Origin: Pseudoxanthomonas indica
Lineage (GTDB): Bacteria > Pseudomonadota > Gammaproteobacteria > Xanthomonadales > Xanthomonadaceae
NCBI RefSeq assembly: GCF_900167565.1
Contig: NZ_FUZV01000001.1
Location: 1,550,001 to 1,614,000, forward strand
DNA: 64,000 nt
Direction: 5' to 3'
Both the position numbers and the translations under genes were made by a program. Shown in pieces: positions 17,004 through 25,029 of this stretch. Within the stretch, counting starts at the first letter, position 1. Each line of letters starts with the position of its first letter. The notes under the pieces are model-generated. The model did no database searches. It was not told the origin of the DNA and worked only from the letters and a program-made list of their open reading frames with translations.

Positions 17004-17086
17004 CCCGTTTTGCCTTGTGCGCCGGCCAAAGTGCCTTGCACCCGGAGCTCTTTGCCTGGCGGGCGGCCCGGTGCCCGGGCCGCGGG

Positions 17087-17485
17087 TCAACGGCCGCGGA
17101 AGTGGGATGCCTGTAGAAATCGCAACGCGGCAACGACCTGGTCGGCCCGCTGGCGGGAGAGCGAGCCGATGCGCTCGCCCAGGCGCTCTTTGGCGATGCT
17201 CGACACCTGCGAGGCGATGACCACGCTTTGCCGCTCCAATCCGCCCTCGCCTGCCTCCAGCAGAATCACCCCCGGCTCCGACGCCCGCTTGAGGTTGGAA
17301 CTCAGCGAACAGACCACCACGGTGCCGATGCGGGAATGATTGAAGACATCATCCTGCACCACCACCTGCGGATGCGGCGAGCCGGAGAGGGAACCCATCT
17401 GCTCGTCCGCCGCCACCCAGAAGATGTCGCCGTAGTTGATGTGCGCGCTTGTTTCGTCTTGCTGCAAGTTCGCTCTCTTCTTCAC
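17087..17485 (-). CDS. PemK/MazF-type toxin-like protein
   Basis: A 132-residue protein with a GTG start at 17485 that overlaps the GNAT gene's TGA by 4 bases. The PemK/MazF barrel pattern is visible: YGDIFWVAADEQMG, then GSPHPQVVVQDDVFNHSRIG, TVVVCSLSSNLKRASEPGVI and SVVIASQVSSIAKERLGERI. MazF-type toxins are sequence-specific mRNA interferases, and Gly-Ser/Arg positions in the first loops match loosely. The expected GDxxxVxxxP start of classic MazF is changed (GDIFWVAADEQMGS). No antitoxin gene is found upstream; the neighbour is an acetyltransferase. It may therefore be an orphan or a domesticated nuclease. Confidence 0.78.
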   Translation of the reverse strand: MKKRANLQQDETSAHINYGDIFWVAADEQMGSLSGSPHPQVVVQDDVFNHSRIGTVVVCSLSSNLKRASEPGVILLEAGEGGLERQSVVIASQVSSIAKERLGERIGSLSRQRADQVVAALRFLQASHFRGR

Positions 17486-18006
17486 CCGCTCTCCCCCAGC
17501 GGCCGATACATCACATACACATCCACCAGCCCCCGCTGCTGATGCCGGAATGCCTTCGGCAGCGTACCCACAATCGAGAACCCCAACTTTTCATACAACT
17601 TGACCGCCGGCGCATTGCTGCTGACCACGTAGTTGAACTGCATGGCCACGTAGCCCGCCTGCTCGGCCAGCGCAATGCTGTGCTCCACCATGGCGCGGCC
17701 AATGCCCTGGCCTTGTGCGGCGGCGCCGACCAGATACGTGGCGCTGGCGATATGCGCGCCGCGATCCGGATAGTTGGGCCCCAGCTTGTACATGCCCAGC
17801 ACGCGCGCGTCGTCCACCGCCACGTACGCCGTATGCGTGCCGAACCAGTGGCTGCGGAAGGTGACGTGGTCCAGCGATTCGGCAAACGGCAACGCATCGC
17901 CGCTGACGATGACGGACTGGAAGATGTCCCACATGGCGGCAAGGTCTGCCGGGGTGGCGGGTCGTATCTGCACGCGAACTCCGGATGGATGACCCGATAC
18001 TTTCAT
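17482..18006 (-). CDS. GNAT family N-acetyltransferase
   Basis: A 174-residue enzyme from the ATG at 18006 (MKVSGHPSGVRVQIRPATPA). The acetyl-CoA pyrophosphate loop is in VGAAAQGQGIGRAMVEHSIA, followed by the NAPAVKLYEKLGF motif D region, both typical for GNAT enzymes. It transfers an acetyl group from acetyl-CoA to an amine; the sequence resembles acetyltransferases annotated as phosphinothricin- or L-amino-acid-type, but the substrate is not certain. Its stop overlaps the GTG of the PemK-type gene (GTGA), so the two are probably one transcript. It is divergent from the DJ-1/PfpI gene. Confidence 0.9.
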   Translation of the reverse strand: MKVSGHPSGVRVQIRPATPADLAAMWDIFQSVIVSGDALPFAESLDHVTFRSHWFGTHTAYVAVDDARVLGMYKLGPNYPDRGAHIASATYLVGAAAQGQGIGRAMVEHSIALAEQAGYVAMQFNYVVSSNAPAVKLYEKLGFSIVGTLPKAFRHQQRGLVDVYVMYRPLGESG

Positions 18007-18174
18007 CGAGGTGAGCCGCAGGGCAGCTCGGAGGGGCGGATTGTCGGGCCCGCACGCACCGTTGTCGAACCCGCCTTGCATCACCGCATCTCGCCGGCCA
18101 GAACAACTAATGTCATTGCCGCTGCCAAGGCACGTTGTTAGCGTGCACTCTTTCGCTGACGGAACTCGTTGACC

Positions 18175-19326
18175 ATGCGCGTGCGGCATCTGTGGCTGGG
18201 GGGCGCGGGGTTGTTCGCGCTGGCGCTGGCGGGATTCGGGCTGTGGCTGCTGCACCTGCCCACGCCGGTTGCGCTGGCGAACCCGCCCACCCTCGCGCAG
18301 GCCGAAACCGACGCCCTCCTGGCCGCTCTCAAGCCGCCCAAGCGTGCGCGCCCGCTGGTGGCGGTGGTGGGCATCAACGACGCCACCGAGACCACGGACT
18401 ATCTGGTGCCCACCGGCATCCTGCGGCGCGCGGACGTGGCCGATGTGCGGATGCTGGCCAGCGCGCCCGGGCCGGTGCGGCTGTTCCCTGCGCTGACCGT
18501 GCAGCCCGATGCCACGGTCGCGGCGTTTGATACGCGCCATCCGGACGGCGCGGATTACGTGATCGTGCCGGCCATGAGCCGCGATGACGATCCCGCCGTG
18601 CTGGCGTGGCTGCGCGCGCAGGCCGACAAGGGCGCGATCATCATCGGCGTCTGCGCCGGCGCCAAGGTGGTGGCGGCGGCGGGCCTGCTCGATGGCAAGC
18701 GCGCCACCACGCACTGGTACTACCGCGAGCAGCTGCTGCAGCGCAATCCTTCAATTCACTACGTCGCCAACCGGCGCATCGTGGTCGACCACGGCGTCGC
18801 CACCACCACCGGCATCAGCGCCTCGCTGCCGATGATGCTGACGCTGGTGCAGGCCATTGCCGGGCGTGACAAGGCGCAAGCAGTGGCCGCGCAACTCGGC
18901 ATGGTGCGCTGGGACGCGGGCCATGACAGCGGCCGCTTCCAGTTCACCCGCCCGTTTGCCAGCACCGTGCTGGCCAATACGCTGGCCTTCTGGCAGCGCG
19001 AAGAACTGGGGATTTTGTTGCAGCTCGGCATGGACGAGGTGTCGCTGGCGCTGGCGGCCGATGCGTGGTCGCGCACCTACCGGTCGCGGGTGTCGAGCTT
19101 CGCCTTCTCGTCGGCGGCGGTGGACACCTGGAACGGGGTGCAGGTGATTCCCGATGGAGTGGCGGGCGAATGGCCGGTCGACCGACGGGTGACCAGCTTC
19201 GCCAGGCAGGCGCCCGCGCGGGTGCTGGATCACACGCTGACCGCCATCGCCGCCCGTTACGGCGAGCCCACGGCCGACGTGGTGGCCATGCAGCTGGAAT
19301 ACCCGCGCGAGGTCACGCGCCGCTGA
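18175..19326 (+). CDS. DJ-1/PfpI family protein, membrane-anchored or exported
   Basis: A 383-residue protein. The N-terminus has a hydrophobic segment (LWLGGAGLFALALAGFGLWL), so the protein is exported or membrane-anchored. The class I glutamine-amidotransferase-like fold follows with LVAVVGINDATETTDYLVP, DYVIVPAMSRDDDPAVLAWL and the nucleophile elbow IIIGVCAGAKVVAAAGLLDG (Cys160), then RATTHWYYREQL and a VDHGVATTTGISASL strand, as in the DJ-1/PfpI modules fused to AraC regulators. No AraC DNA-binding domain is present; about 110 residues after the fold have no domain I recognise. The ATG at 18175 is preferred over a TTG two codons upstream. The role is unknown. Confidence 0.85.
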   Translation: MRVRHLWLGGAGLFALALAGFGLWLLHLPTPVALANPPTLAQAETDALLAALKPPKRARPLVAVVGINDATETTDYLVPTGILRRADVADVRMLASAPGPVRLFPALTVQPDATVAAFDTRHPDGADYVIVPAMSRDDDPAVLAWLRAQADKGAIIIGVCAGAKVVAAAGLLDGKRATTHWYYREQLLQRNPSIHYVANRRIVVDHGVATTTGISASLPMMLTLVQAIAGRDKAQAVAAQLGMVRWDAGHDSGRFQFTRPFASTVLANTLAFWQREELGILLQLGMDEVSLALAADAWSRTYRSRVSSFAFSSAAVDTWNGVQVIPDGVAGEWPVDRRVTSFARQAPARVLDHTLTAIAARYGEPTADVVAMQLEYPREVTRR

Positions 19327-19335
19327 TCGCCGGCC

Positions 19336-19728
19336 TCAGCCCGGTATCCGCGCAATCACCTTGATCTCGAAATCAAACCCGGCCAGCCAGGTCACGCCAA
19401 TCGCGGTCCAGTTGGGATACGGCGCTTCGGGAAACACTTCGCCCTTCACCGCCATGATGGTGGCGAACTGGTGCTCCGGATCGGTGTGGAAGCTGGTGAC
19501 ATCGACGATGTCATCCAGTCCGGCGCCGCCGGCTTTGAGCGTGGCTTGCAGATTGGCGAAGGCCAGGCGCACCTGCTTCTCGAAGTCCGGCTCGGGCGAA
19601 CCGTCGCTGCGGCTGCCGACCTGGCCGGAGACAAACAGCAGATCGCCGGAGCGGATAGCGGCGGAGTAGGTGTGGTTCTGGTAGAGCTCGTGACGACCGG
19701 CGGGGAAGACTGCGTCGCGCTTGGCCAT
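19336..19728 (-). CDS. RidA family protein (Rid/YjgF/UK114)
   Basis: A 130-residue protein from the ATG at 19728 (MAKRDAVFPAGRHELYQNHT) with an AGGAGA ribosome site. It has the conserved LLFVSGQVGSRSDGSPEPDF, QVRLAFANLQATLKAGGAGL and PNWTAIGVTWLAG stretches of the Rid family. RidA itself hydrolyses reactive enamine/imine intermediates; the classic RidA Arg in the C-terminal IEAVA-type motif is not evident here (IKVIARIPG), so this is a Rid subfamily member whose activity may differ. It is divergent from a LysR-type regulator with a dyad between them, and is thus the likely target of that regulator. Confidence 0.9.
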   Translation of the reverse strand: MAKRDAVFPAGRHELYQNHTYSAAIRSGDLLFVSGQVGSRSDGSPEPDFEKQVRLAFANLQATLKAGGAGLDDIVDVTSFHTDPEHQFATIMAVKGEVFPEAPYPNWTAIGVTWLAGFDFEIKVIARIPG

Positions 19729-19838
19729 GGGGGTTCTCCTGTTGGGCTTGCCGTGGGGGATGGGACACGCGGTCCCGGTGCATGCGATCACTCTAGGCCG
19801 CGGCGGCAGGCGGATAAACCGCTCGAACGCGCAAGCAC

Positions 19839-19857
19839 TGTTTGTAGAATCCAAACA
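19839..19857. promoter_or_regulatory. Candidate LysR-type operator between RidA and LysR genes
   Basis: TGTTTG-N7-CAAACA forms perfect 6-bp arms and starts 45 bases upstream of the LysR ATG, in the divergent promoter region. It has the dyad form expected for LysR-family binding sites. Confidence 0.5.
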
Positions 19858-19883
19858 ATCCCCCGCTCCCCTCTGGAACCTCC

Positions 19884-20822
19884 ATGGACCGTATCGACGC
19901 GATGCAGGCCTTTGTCCGCGTGGTGGAAACCGGCAGCTTCACCAAGGCCGCCGAAACGCTGCAGGCCAGCAAGACGCGGGTGACGCAGTTGGTGAAGCAA
20001 CTGGAAACCCATCTGCGCGTGGAGTTGCTCCACCGCACCACCCGCAAGGTCAACGTGACCGCCGATGGCGCGGCCTACTACGAACGCGCGGTGCGGCTGC
20101 TGGCGGATCTGGACGATGCCGAAACCAGCCTGTCGGCCGCGTCCGACACCCCGCGCGGACGCTTGCGGGTGGATGTGCCCACGCCGCTGGCGAGCCTGGT
20201 GGTGGTGCCGGCCCTGCCCGGCTTCCATGCGCGCTATCCGGATCTGCAGCTGGACCTGGGCGTGAGTGATCGCAAGGTGGATTTGATCGACGAGAACGTG
20301 GACTGCGTGGTGCGCGGTGGCGAGCTCAGCGAAACCTCGCTGCGCGCGCGGCATGTGGCGGATCTGCCGCTGGGCGTGTACGCCGCGCCGGATTACCTGG
20401 CGCGCAATGGCACGCCGGAACATCCGCAGGCGCTGGAAGACAGCCATCACCGCATCATCGGCTATCGCGGATCGCGCAGCGGCCGGCCGCTGGCGCATGT
20501 GATGCAGCGCGGTGACGAGCAGCTGAGCCTGCAGGGCCGGCATGTGCTGTCGGTGGATGACGGCAATGCCTATCTGGCGGCGGGCATCGCCGGCATGGGG
20601 GTGATGTGGTTGCCGCAGTACATGGCGCGCACGCCGCTGGCGCGCGGCGAGCTGGTGCCCTTGTTCGAGGACTGGCAGTTGCAGGCGATGCCGTTGTATG
20701 TGGCGTTTCCGCCCAGCCGGCATGTGAGCCGCAAGCTGCGGGTGTTCATCGACTGGATGGTGGAGGTGCTGGCGGAGCACGCGCCGGCGATCCAGCCGCC
20801 GGCGGGCCATGCCGTGGCGTGA
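19884..20822 (+). CDS. LysR family transcriptional regulator
   Basis: A 312-residue regulator beginning MDRIDAMQAFVRVVETGSFT. The helix-turn-helix lies in residues about 18-45 (KAAETLQASKTRVTQLVKQL), followed by LLHRTTRKVNVTADGAAYYE, which is typical of the CrgA-like subgroup. The effector domain runs from about residue 90 (RGRLRVDVPTPLASLVVVPA) to the end. It is divergent from the RidA-type gene with 155 bases between the starts and a dyad within it, so it probably regulates itself and RidA. The inducer is unknown. Confidence 0.93.
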   Translation: MDRIDAMQAFVRVVETGSFTKAAETLQASKTRVTQLVKQLETHLRVELLHRTTRKVNVTADGAAYYERAVRLLADLDDAETSLSAASDTPRGRLRVDVPTPLASLVVVPALPGFHARYPDLQLDLGVSDRKVDLIDENVDCVVRGGELSETSLRARHVADLPLGVYAAPDYLARNGTPEHPQALEDSHHRIIGYRGSRSGRPLAHVMQRGDEQLSLQGRHVLSVDDGNAYLAAGIAGMGVMWLPQYMARTPLARGELVPLFEDWQLQAMPLYVAFPPSRHVSRKLRVFIDWMVEVLAEHAPAIQPPAGHAVA

Positions 20823-20907
20823 GTGACGACGAACGGGGCGCGGGTGGACGCCTGCATCACGGGGGCGGGGAGTACGCTGGCCTTTCTCCTGTTGCCGTCT
20901 CTCAAAG

Positions 20908-22215
20908 GTGTTCCCCTACTCTTCCACGCGCTGGGGTGTGACTCTTCGCGCTGCGGTGATCGCGGTGGCGTGGCTGGCGGGTTCGGCGTCGACGGTGGCG
21001 CAGGACGCGCCGGATTGCACGCGCGGCTTGCTGGAAGCGCTGGGCTGGCGCTTTGTGGTGGCGGATGTGGCGCAGGTGCGGATCGAGCCGGGGACGCCTT
21101 GCGACCGTAGCGATCTTTCCGCGGCGCAGGCAGCGGGCGATCTGGTGGTGCGCGTGCCTGCCGGGATGGATGCGGTCTCACTCGCGCGTCTGGAGCGTGA
21201 TCTGCTCGCTCATCCGGCCACGCACTGCGCCTACGGTTTCCAGCTGGGCACGGCGACGCGGCGGGCGGTGGACCAGCTGAGCGCCAACGCGGGCTATCGC
21301 TTCTCGGCGCTGCAGGTGGGCTGGATAGGCTTCGGCCCGAGCGGTTCGGCGCGCGATGGCTGGGAGCCGATTGCCTCCTTCGGCCGCGGCTACCAGCCGC
21401 GTGCGGGCAACTACCGCGCCATCCAGGCGTTCTACGCCGGGCAGGTGCGCAGCGAATGCGGCGTGGGACGGCAGGTGGCGCAGTACGCGACGCAGGCGGA
21501 GTTGTACGGGCGCGAGGGATTTGATGTGGCCTTTGACGCCGACGAGATTGTCATCGGCACCTTCTTGCGCCTGCATCGCACGCGCAGCATCCTGCTGGGG
21601 TCGGAGGCGGGCGAGTTCACCCGCGACGGGCGTGCGGTGGCGGCGTCGCGCAGCGGGCGGCAGGCGTTCATGGGCTTGCCGGGTTTCATCTTCCACGTGC
21701 TGGATCGCGACACGCTGGATGATCTCAACAACCAGGCCGAGAACTTCGTGGTGTATGACGTCGGCGAATCGGCGGCTGCACTGCTGCGCCAGCATGGCGG
21801 CTTCGAGTATTACAACCAGCGCAACCGCACCATCTGGGAACTTGCGCGCCGTCTGCCCGGGCGCAAGACGCATGGCTACTTCCAGCGGTTGCTGGTCGAA
21901 CGCGAGCCGGCCTTGCGTGCGGCGTTGTCGGCGAGCGAGCGGGACACGGTGGCGCGCATCGATGCGGAACTGGCCGACCCGTTCTATCGCGAGTTCGCCA
22001 TCTACGTGCACAAGCAGGGGGTCAAGCCGGTCGGCTTCCATATCGTCCGCCTGCTCGACCTCAATCCACGCACGCCGTTCCAGATCGAGCTGGCGCTGCA
22101 CAACCTGCACACCACTTTGTATGACCGCTATGTGGCGTACTCGCTGGATGCGTGCGGCGGTGGCGGCCGGTCGCTGCAGGCCGGCCGCGGTCCGACCCGC
22201 CCCGCCGTGGACTAG
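20908..22215 (+). CDS. Secreted protein of unknown function (435 aa)
   Basis: A GTG start at 20908 gives 435 residues; a second GTG at 20938 (VTLRAAVIAVAWLAGSASTV) would place a signal peptide right at the N-terminus and is equally possible. Signal cleavage is likely after STVAQ. The mature protein begins DAPDCTRGLLEALGW and contains four to six Cys residues (TPCDRSD, ATHCAYGF, RSECGVG, LDACGGG) that could form disulfides. It has a conserved-looking aromatic-rich middle (GWIGFGPSGSARDGWEPIAS) and a helical C-terminal half. I recognise no domain. It follows the LysR gene by 85 bases and precedes the QEGLA gene by about 105. Confidence 0.75.
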   Translation: MFPYSSTRWGVTLRAAVIAVAWLAGSASTVAQDAPDCTRGLLEALGWRFVVADVAQVRIEPGTPCDRSDLSAAQAAGDLVVRVPAGMDAVSLARLERDLLAHPATHCAYGFQLGTATRRAVDQLSANAGYRFSALQVGWIGFGPSGSARDGWEPIASFGRGYQPRAGNYRAIQAFYAGQVRSECGVGRQVAQYATQAELYGREGFDVAFDADEIVIGTFLRLHRTRSILLGSEAGEFTRDGRAVAASRSGRQAFMGLPGFIFHVLDRDTLDDLNNQAENFVVYDVGESAAALLRQHGGFEYYNQRNRTIWELARRLPGRKTHGYFQRLLVEREPALRAALSASERDTVARIDAELADPFYREFAIYVHKQGVKPVGFHIVRLLDLNPRTPFQIELALHNLHTTLYDRYVAYSLDACGGGGRSLQAGRGPTRPAVD

Positions 22216-22321
22216 GGGGCGGGCGGGCGCGCGCTTTCCCGACCAGCGGCGCCGGATGGGCACACGCCGGATCTAAGGTGCGCAGGCAGGCCGCTTCGCC
22301 ACCCCTTCGAGGATCTCCGCC

Positions 22322-23641
22322 ATGGCTGCGCACCCCGCCCCCGCCGTTACGTCGGAACCGCCCGAGTCGCTCGCGCGCCTGCAAGCCTGGGATCGCGCGC
22401 TGGTGTCACTGGGCAAGAAGATCACCGTGCTCAAGAGCATCGAGTGGCCGGCGGAGATGGAGGATCGCTTCCTCGCCTCGTGGCGACGCGGCGCGCCGGA
22501 GTTGCCGACGCCGCCGACCACGGTCAAGACCTTTCCCGAATGCGAAGACGGCCTGCAGGCGTTGATGCGGGAGATCGACACCGGCCATCCCATCGGCCAC
22601 TGGTTGTACAAGACGGCGTGGAGTTACCTCGTGGCGGCGCGGATGCTGGCCGGCGCCGGCACGCCCGAGTTCACCCGCTGCTCGATGCTGCTGTACGGGC
22701 GACCCGACGTGGCCTACCGCAGCCAGGAGCTGACCAGCGCCGACAGCGCGCGCGAGATGCTGCAAATCACCGACGACGTGATGGGGCGCGGCACGCTGGA
22801 AATGACCGAGGCCAACATCCCCGCCGACGTCTTCGCCGAGCGGCTGCGCGCGCATATCACGCCGATCTTCGATCGTGATCGGGTCGATGTGGTGCTGGAT
22901 CCCAACCTGGCCTCCAAGGCCACCGCCTGCAGCAAGCGCATCAACCTGCGCGCCACCGCGCTGTTCTCCGAGCGTGACCTGCACCAGCTGGCCGAGCATG
23001 AGGCCTTCGTGCATACGCTCACCGCCATCAATGGCCGCAACCAGCCTTACTTCAAGGCGCTGGGGCTGGGCGCGCCGCGCACCACGCGCACGCAGGAAGG
23101 GCTGGCGACGTTCTCGGAAATCATCACCGGCGCGATTGATCTGGCGCGGCTGCGGCGCATCGCATTGCGGGTGGTGTGGCTGGAGAAGGCGCTGGCGGGG
23201 GCGGACTTCATCGAGGTGTTCCGTGGCTTCCTGGAGGCGGGGCAGACCGAGGTGGAAAGCTATCGCAGCGCCGCGCGCCTGTTCCGTGGCGGCGATGTGC
23301 GCGGGCGCGTGTGCTTCACCAAGGATGGTGCGTATCTGGACGGGGTGATGGTGGTGCACGCCTTCGTGGTGAAGACCTTGCAGGAGGGCCGGCCCGAACT
23401 GCTGCCGATGTTGTTTGCCGGCCGGCTGACCACCGCCGATGTGATCACCCTGGCGCCGTATCGCGAAACCGGGCTGATCGCGCCCTCGCGCTACATCCCG
23501 CCGTGGGCGCGCGACCCGCAGCGGGTGTTGGCGACCATGGCGTATTCGGCGGCGGCGCGGCGGCTGCGGATGGATACGTTCGATCTGCAGCGCTTCGTGG
23601 AATACGAGGATGAGGTGGTGGCGGATTCGGGGTTTGCGTAG
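22322..23641 (+). CDS. QEGLA-motif protein (DUF1704, tyrosine-carboxypeptidase-like metalloprotease family)
   Basis: A 439-residue protein with the family's defining motifs: HEAFVH (His226, Glu227, His231) and TQEGLATFSE (Gln258, Glu259), in an order that matches the zinc site of MATCAP-type tyrosine carboxypeptidases. Upstream lie NIPADVFAERLRAHI and DVVLDPNLASKATACSKRIN, also typical. In bacteria the family is named flavohemoglobin expression-modulating QEGLA motif protein after early work, and the true substrate is unknown. It has no signal peptide, so it is probably cytoplasmic. Its TAG stop forms one half of a 15-bp palindrome whose other half is the TAG of the convergent DHFR-like gene. 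Confidence 0.9.
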   Translation: MAAHPAPAVTSEPPESLARLQAWDRALVSLGKKITVLKSIEWPAEMEDRFLASWRRGAPELPTPPTTVKTFPECEDGLQALMREIDTGHPIGHWLYKTAWSYLVAARMLAGAGTPEFTRCSMLLYGRPDVAYRSQELTSADSAREMLQITDDVMGRGTLEMTEANIPADVFAERLRAHITPIFDRDRVDVVLDPNLASKATACSKRINLRATALFSERDLHQLAEHEAFVHTLTAINGRNQPYFKALGLGAPRTTRTQEGLATFSEIITGAIDLARLRRIALRVVWLEKALAGADFIEVFRGFLEAGQTEVESYRSAARLFRGGDVRGRVCFTKDGAYLDGVMVVHAFVVKTLQEGRPELLPMLFAGRLTTADVITLAPYRETGLIAPSRYIPPWARDPQRVLATMAYSAAARRLRMDTFDLQRFVEYEDEVVADSGFA

Positions 23642-23650
23642 CGCAGTGCG

Positions 23651-24277
23651 CTAGGCGGTCGCCGGCCGATACACCTGCGCGATCGAACCCAGCGGGAAGG
23701 CGGTGGAGCTGATCAGTTCCAGCGGCCGCGACGTGACCAGGTCGGAGAAGATCGGTTCGCCACCGCCCAGGGCGATGGGGTGGACCATCAGCACGAACTC
23801 GTCGACCAGGTTGGCGGCAATCAGGCTGCGCGCAAAGGCGGCGCCGCCGATGGCGAGGATGGGTGCGCCGTCCTGCGACTTCAGCTGATGGATTTCCTCG
23901 GCCAGGTCGCCGGTGGCTACGTGCGCTTGCGCCCAGCTGTCGGCGCCGGGGTGCAGCGCTTGGGCGTCGCCTTTGCTGGCGCGCGCGTCCTGGATGGCTT
24001 TGGCCGCGCCCTCCAATACGGCGGGCCCTTCCTTCGAGAACACGGCTTTCGGGATCCGGTTCATCTCCGGCGCGAACACGTTGTCGGCCGTGGGCCAGAA
24101 CGGCGCCATCGCCTGGAACGAACGCTTGCCCATGATGATCAGCCCGGCGCGCTTGAACACTTCCAGCTTCCAGGCAATCGCTTCCTGGTCACCGCTGAAA
24201 ATCCAGCGGGTGTCGCCATCGCGGCCGCAGACAAAGCCGTCCAGCGACATCGACATGGTCAATAGCAACTTGCGCAT
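23651..24277 (-). CDS. Dihydrofolate reductase family protein (RibD C-terminal-like)
   Basis: A 208-residue protein beginning MRKLLLTMSMSLDGFVCGRD. It has the fold's LIIMGKRSFQAMAPFWP strand-loop (NADPH-binding region), PILAIGGAAFARSLIAANLV and DEFVLMVHPIALGGGEPIF, the usual RibD_C pattern. Members reduce pyrimidine or pterin substrates, but many stand-alone copies have no known function. Located convergently with the QEGLA gene (10 bases between stops). A second, distinct member of this family lies at 40.5-41.05 kb. Confidence 0.88.
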   Translation of the reverse strand: MRKLLLTMSMSLDGFVCGRDGDTRWIFSGDQEAIAWKLEVFKRAGLIIMGKRSFQAMAPFWPTADNVFAPEMNRIPKAVFSKEGPAVLEGAAKAIQDARASKGDAQALHPGADSWAQAHVATGDLAEEIHQLKSQDGAPILAIGGAAFARSLIAANLVDEFVLMVHPIALGGGEPIFSDLVTSRPLELISSTAFPLGSIAQVYRPATA

Positions 24278-24462
24278 GGGGATCTCCTGTGTCCCGCCGG
24301 GCCGGAAGGCCGGGATCTTCGGGTTTCCTGCTACGACGAACCGGAAGGCCGGAAATCGACAGCGGTCCGTCGGCAGCGCCCGTGGCCGGTTTTTGCCGGA
24401 ACAAGGGACTCTGACCCCTGTTTCATTGGCTTATAGTGGCGGCGGGGAAACAGGGGATTTCG

Positions 24463-25029
24463 ATGAAACTTTCGCGCGGCTGCGCCATGGCGGTGGCGGG
24501 GGCTTGCCTGTGGGTGAGTGCGCCGGCCATGGCCGATACGTACTACTACTACTGCTATCTGGAAAACGCGTACGGCGGTGGCGGTTACGCCTACACGCCG
24601 ATCATGCAGACCTCGGTGGCGCTGGACGAGCGGGCCACGGGGTTTGCCTACGCCGATTTCGCCTCGCATCTGCTGGCGGACTCCAGCAGCATGCGCACCG
24701 GCTGCTACCGGGGCACCAACCTGAAAGGCGTGCAGGAGTCGCATGACTACCAGGTCAAGCAAGGTGGCATGGAGGTGGCGTGGAATGATCCACCGATTCC
24801 GTCGGAGCCGGTGGTCGAGTACCCGGTCACCGACTCGCTGATCATCGAGGAAGCCGAGCCGCTGACCGTGCCACCCGAGGTCATGGAAGCGCGGGCGATG
24901 GAAGAACAGCGTCGCCGCTCCGCCGCGATGGCCAAGGTGATGGCGGAGAACGCGCGCCGCGATGCGCAGTTGGAAGCGGACCTGCAGAAGGTCCGGGAAC
25001 GCGATCGTCGCCGCGGGAGGATGCAGTGA
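24463..25029 (+). CDS. Small secreted protein with C-terminal coiled coil
   Basis: A 188-residue protein from the ATG at 24463 (MKLSRGCAMAVAGACLWVSA), with a signal peptide ending near APAMA. The mature start is unusually Tyr- and Gly-rich (DTYYYYCYLENAYGGGGYAY), and the last 60 residues are charged and helical (EARAMEEQRRRSAAMAKVMA and following), probably a coiled coil. Two Cys residues (YCYLEN and TGCYRG) may pair. No domain is recognised. The stop overlaps the start of the next secreted-protein gene (TGATG), so the two are an operon; both lie upstream of the autotransporter. Confidence 0.75.
   Translation: MKLSRGCAMAVAGACLWVSAPAMADTYYYYCYLENAYGGGGYAYTPIMQTSVALDERATGFAYADFASHLLADSSSMRTGCYRGTNLKGVQESHDYQVKQGGMEVAWNDPPIPSEPVVEYPVTDSLIIEEAEPLTVPPEVMEARAMEEQRRRSAAMAKVMAENARRDAQLEADLQKVRERDRRRGRMQ

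Noticed and set aside
17486..18006. GNAT gene as a GNAT-type toxin with an antitoxin
   Set aside because: No ribbon-helix-helix antitoxin gene is found next to it, and the protein looks like an ordinary small-molecule acetyltransferase.
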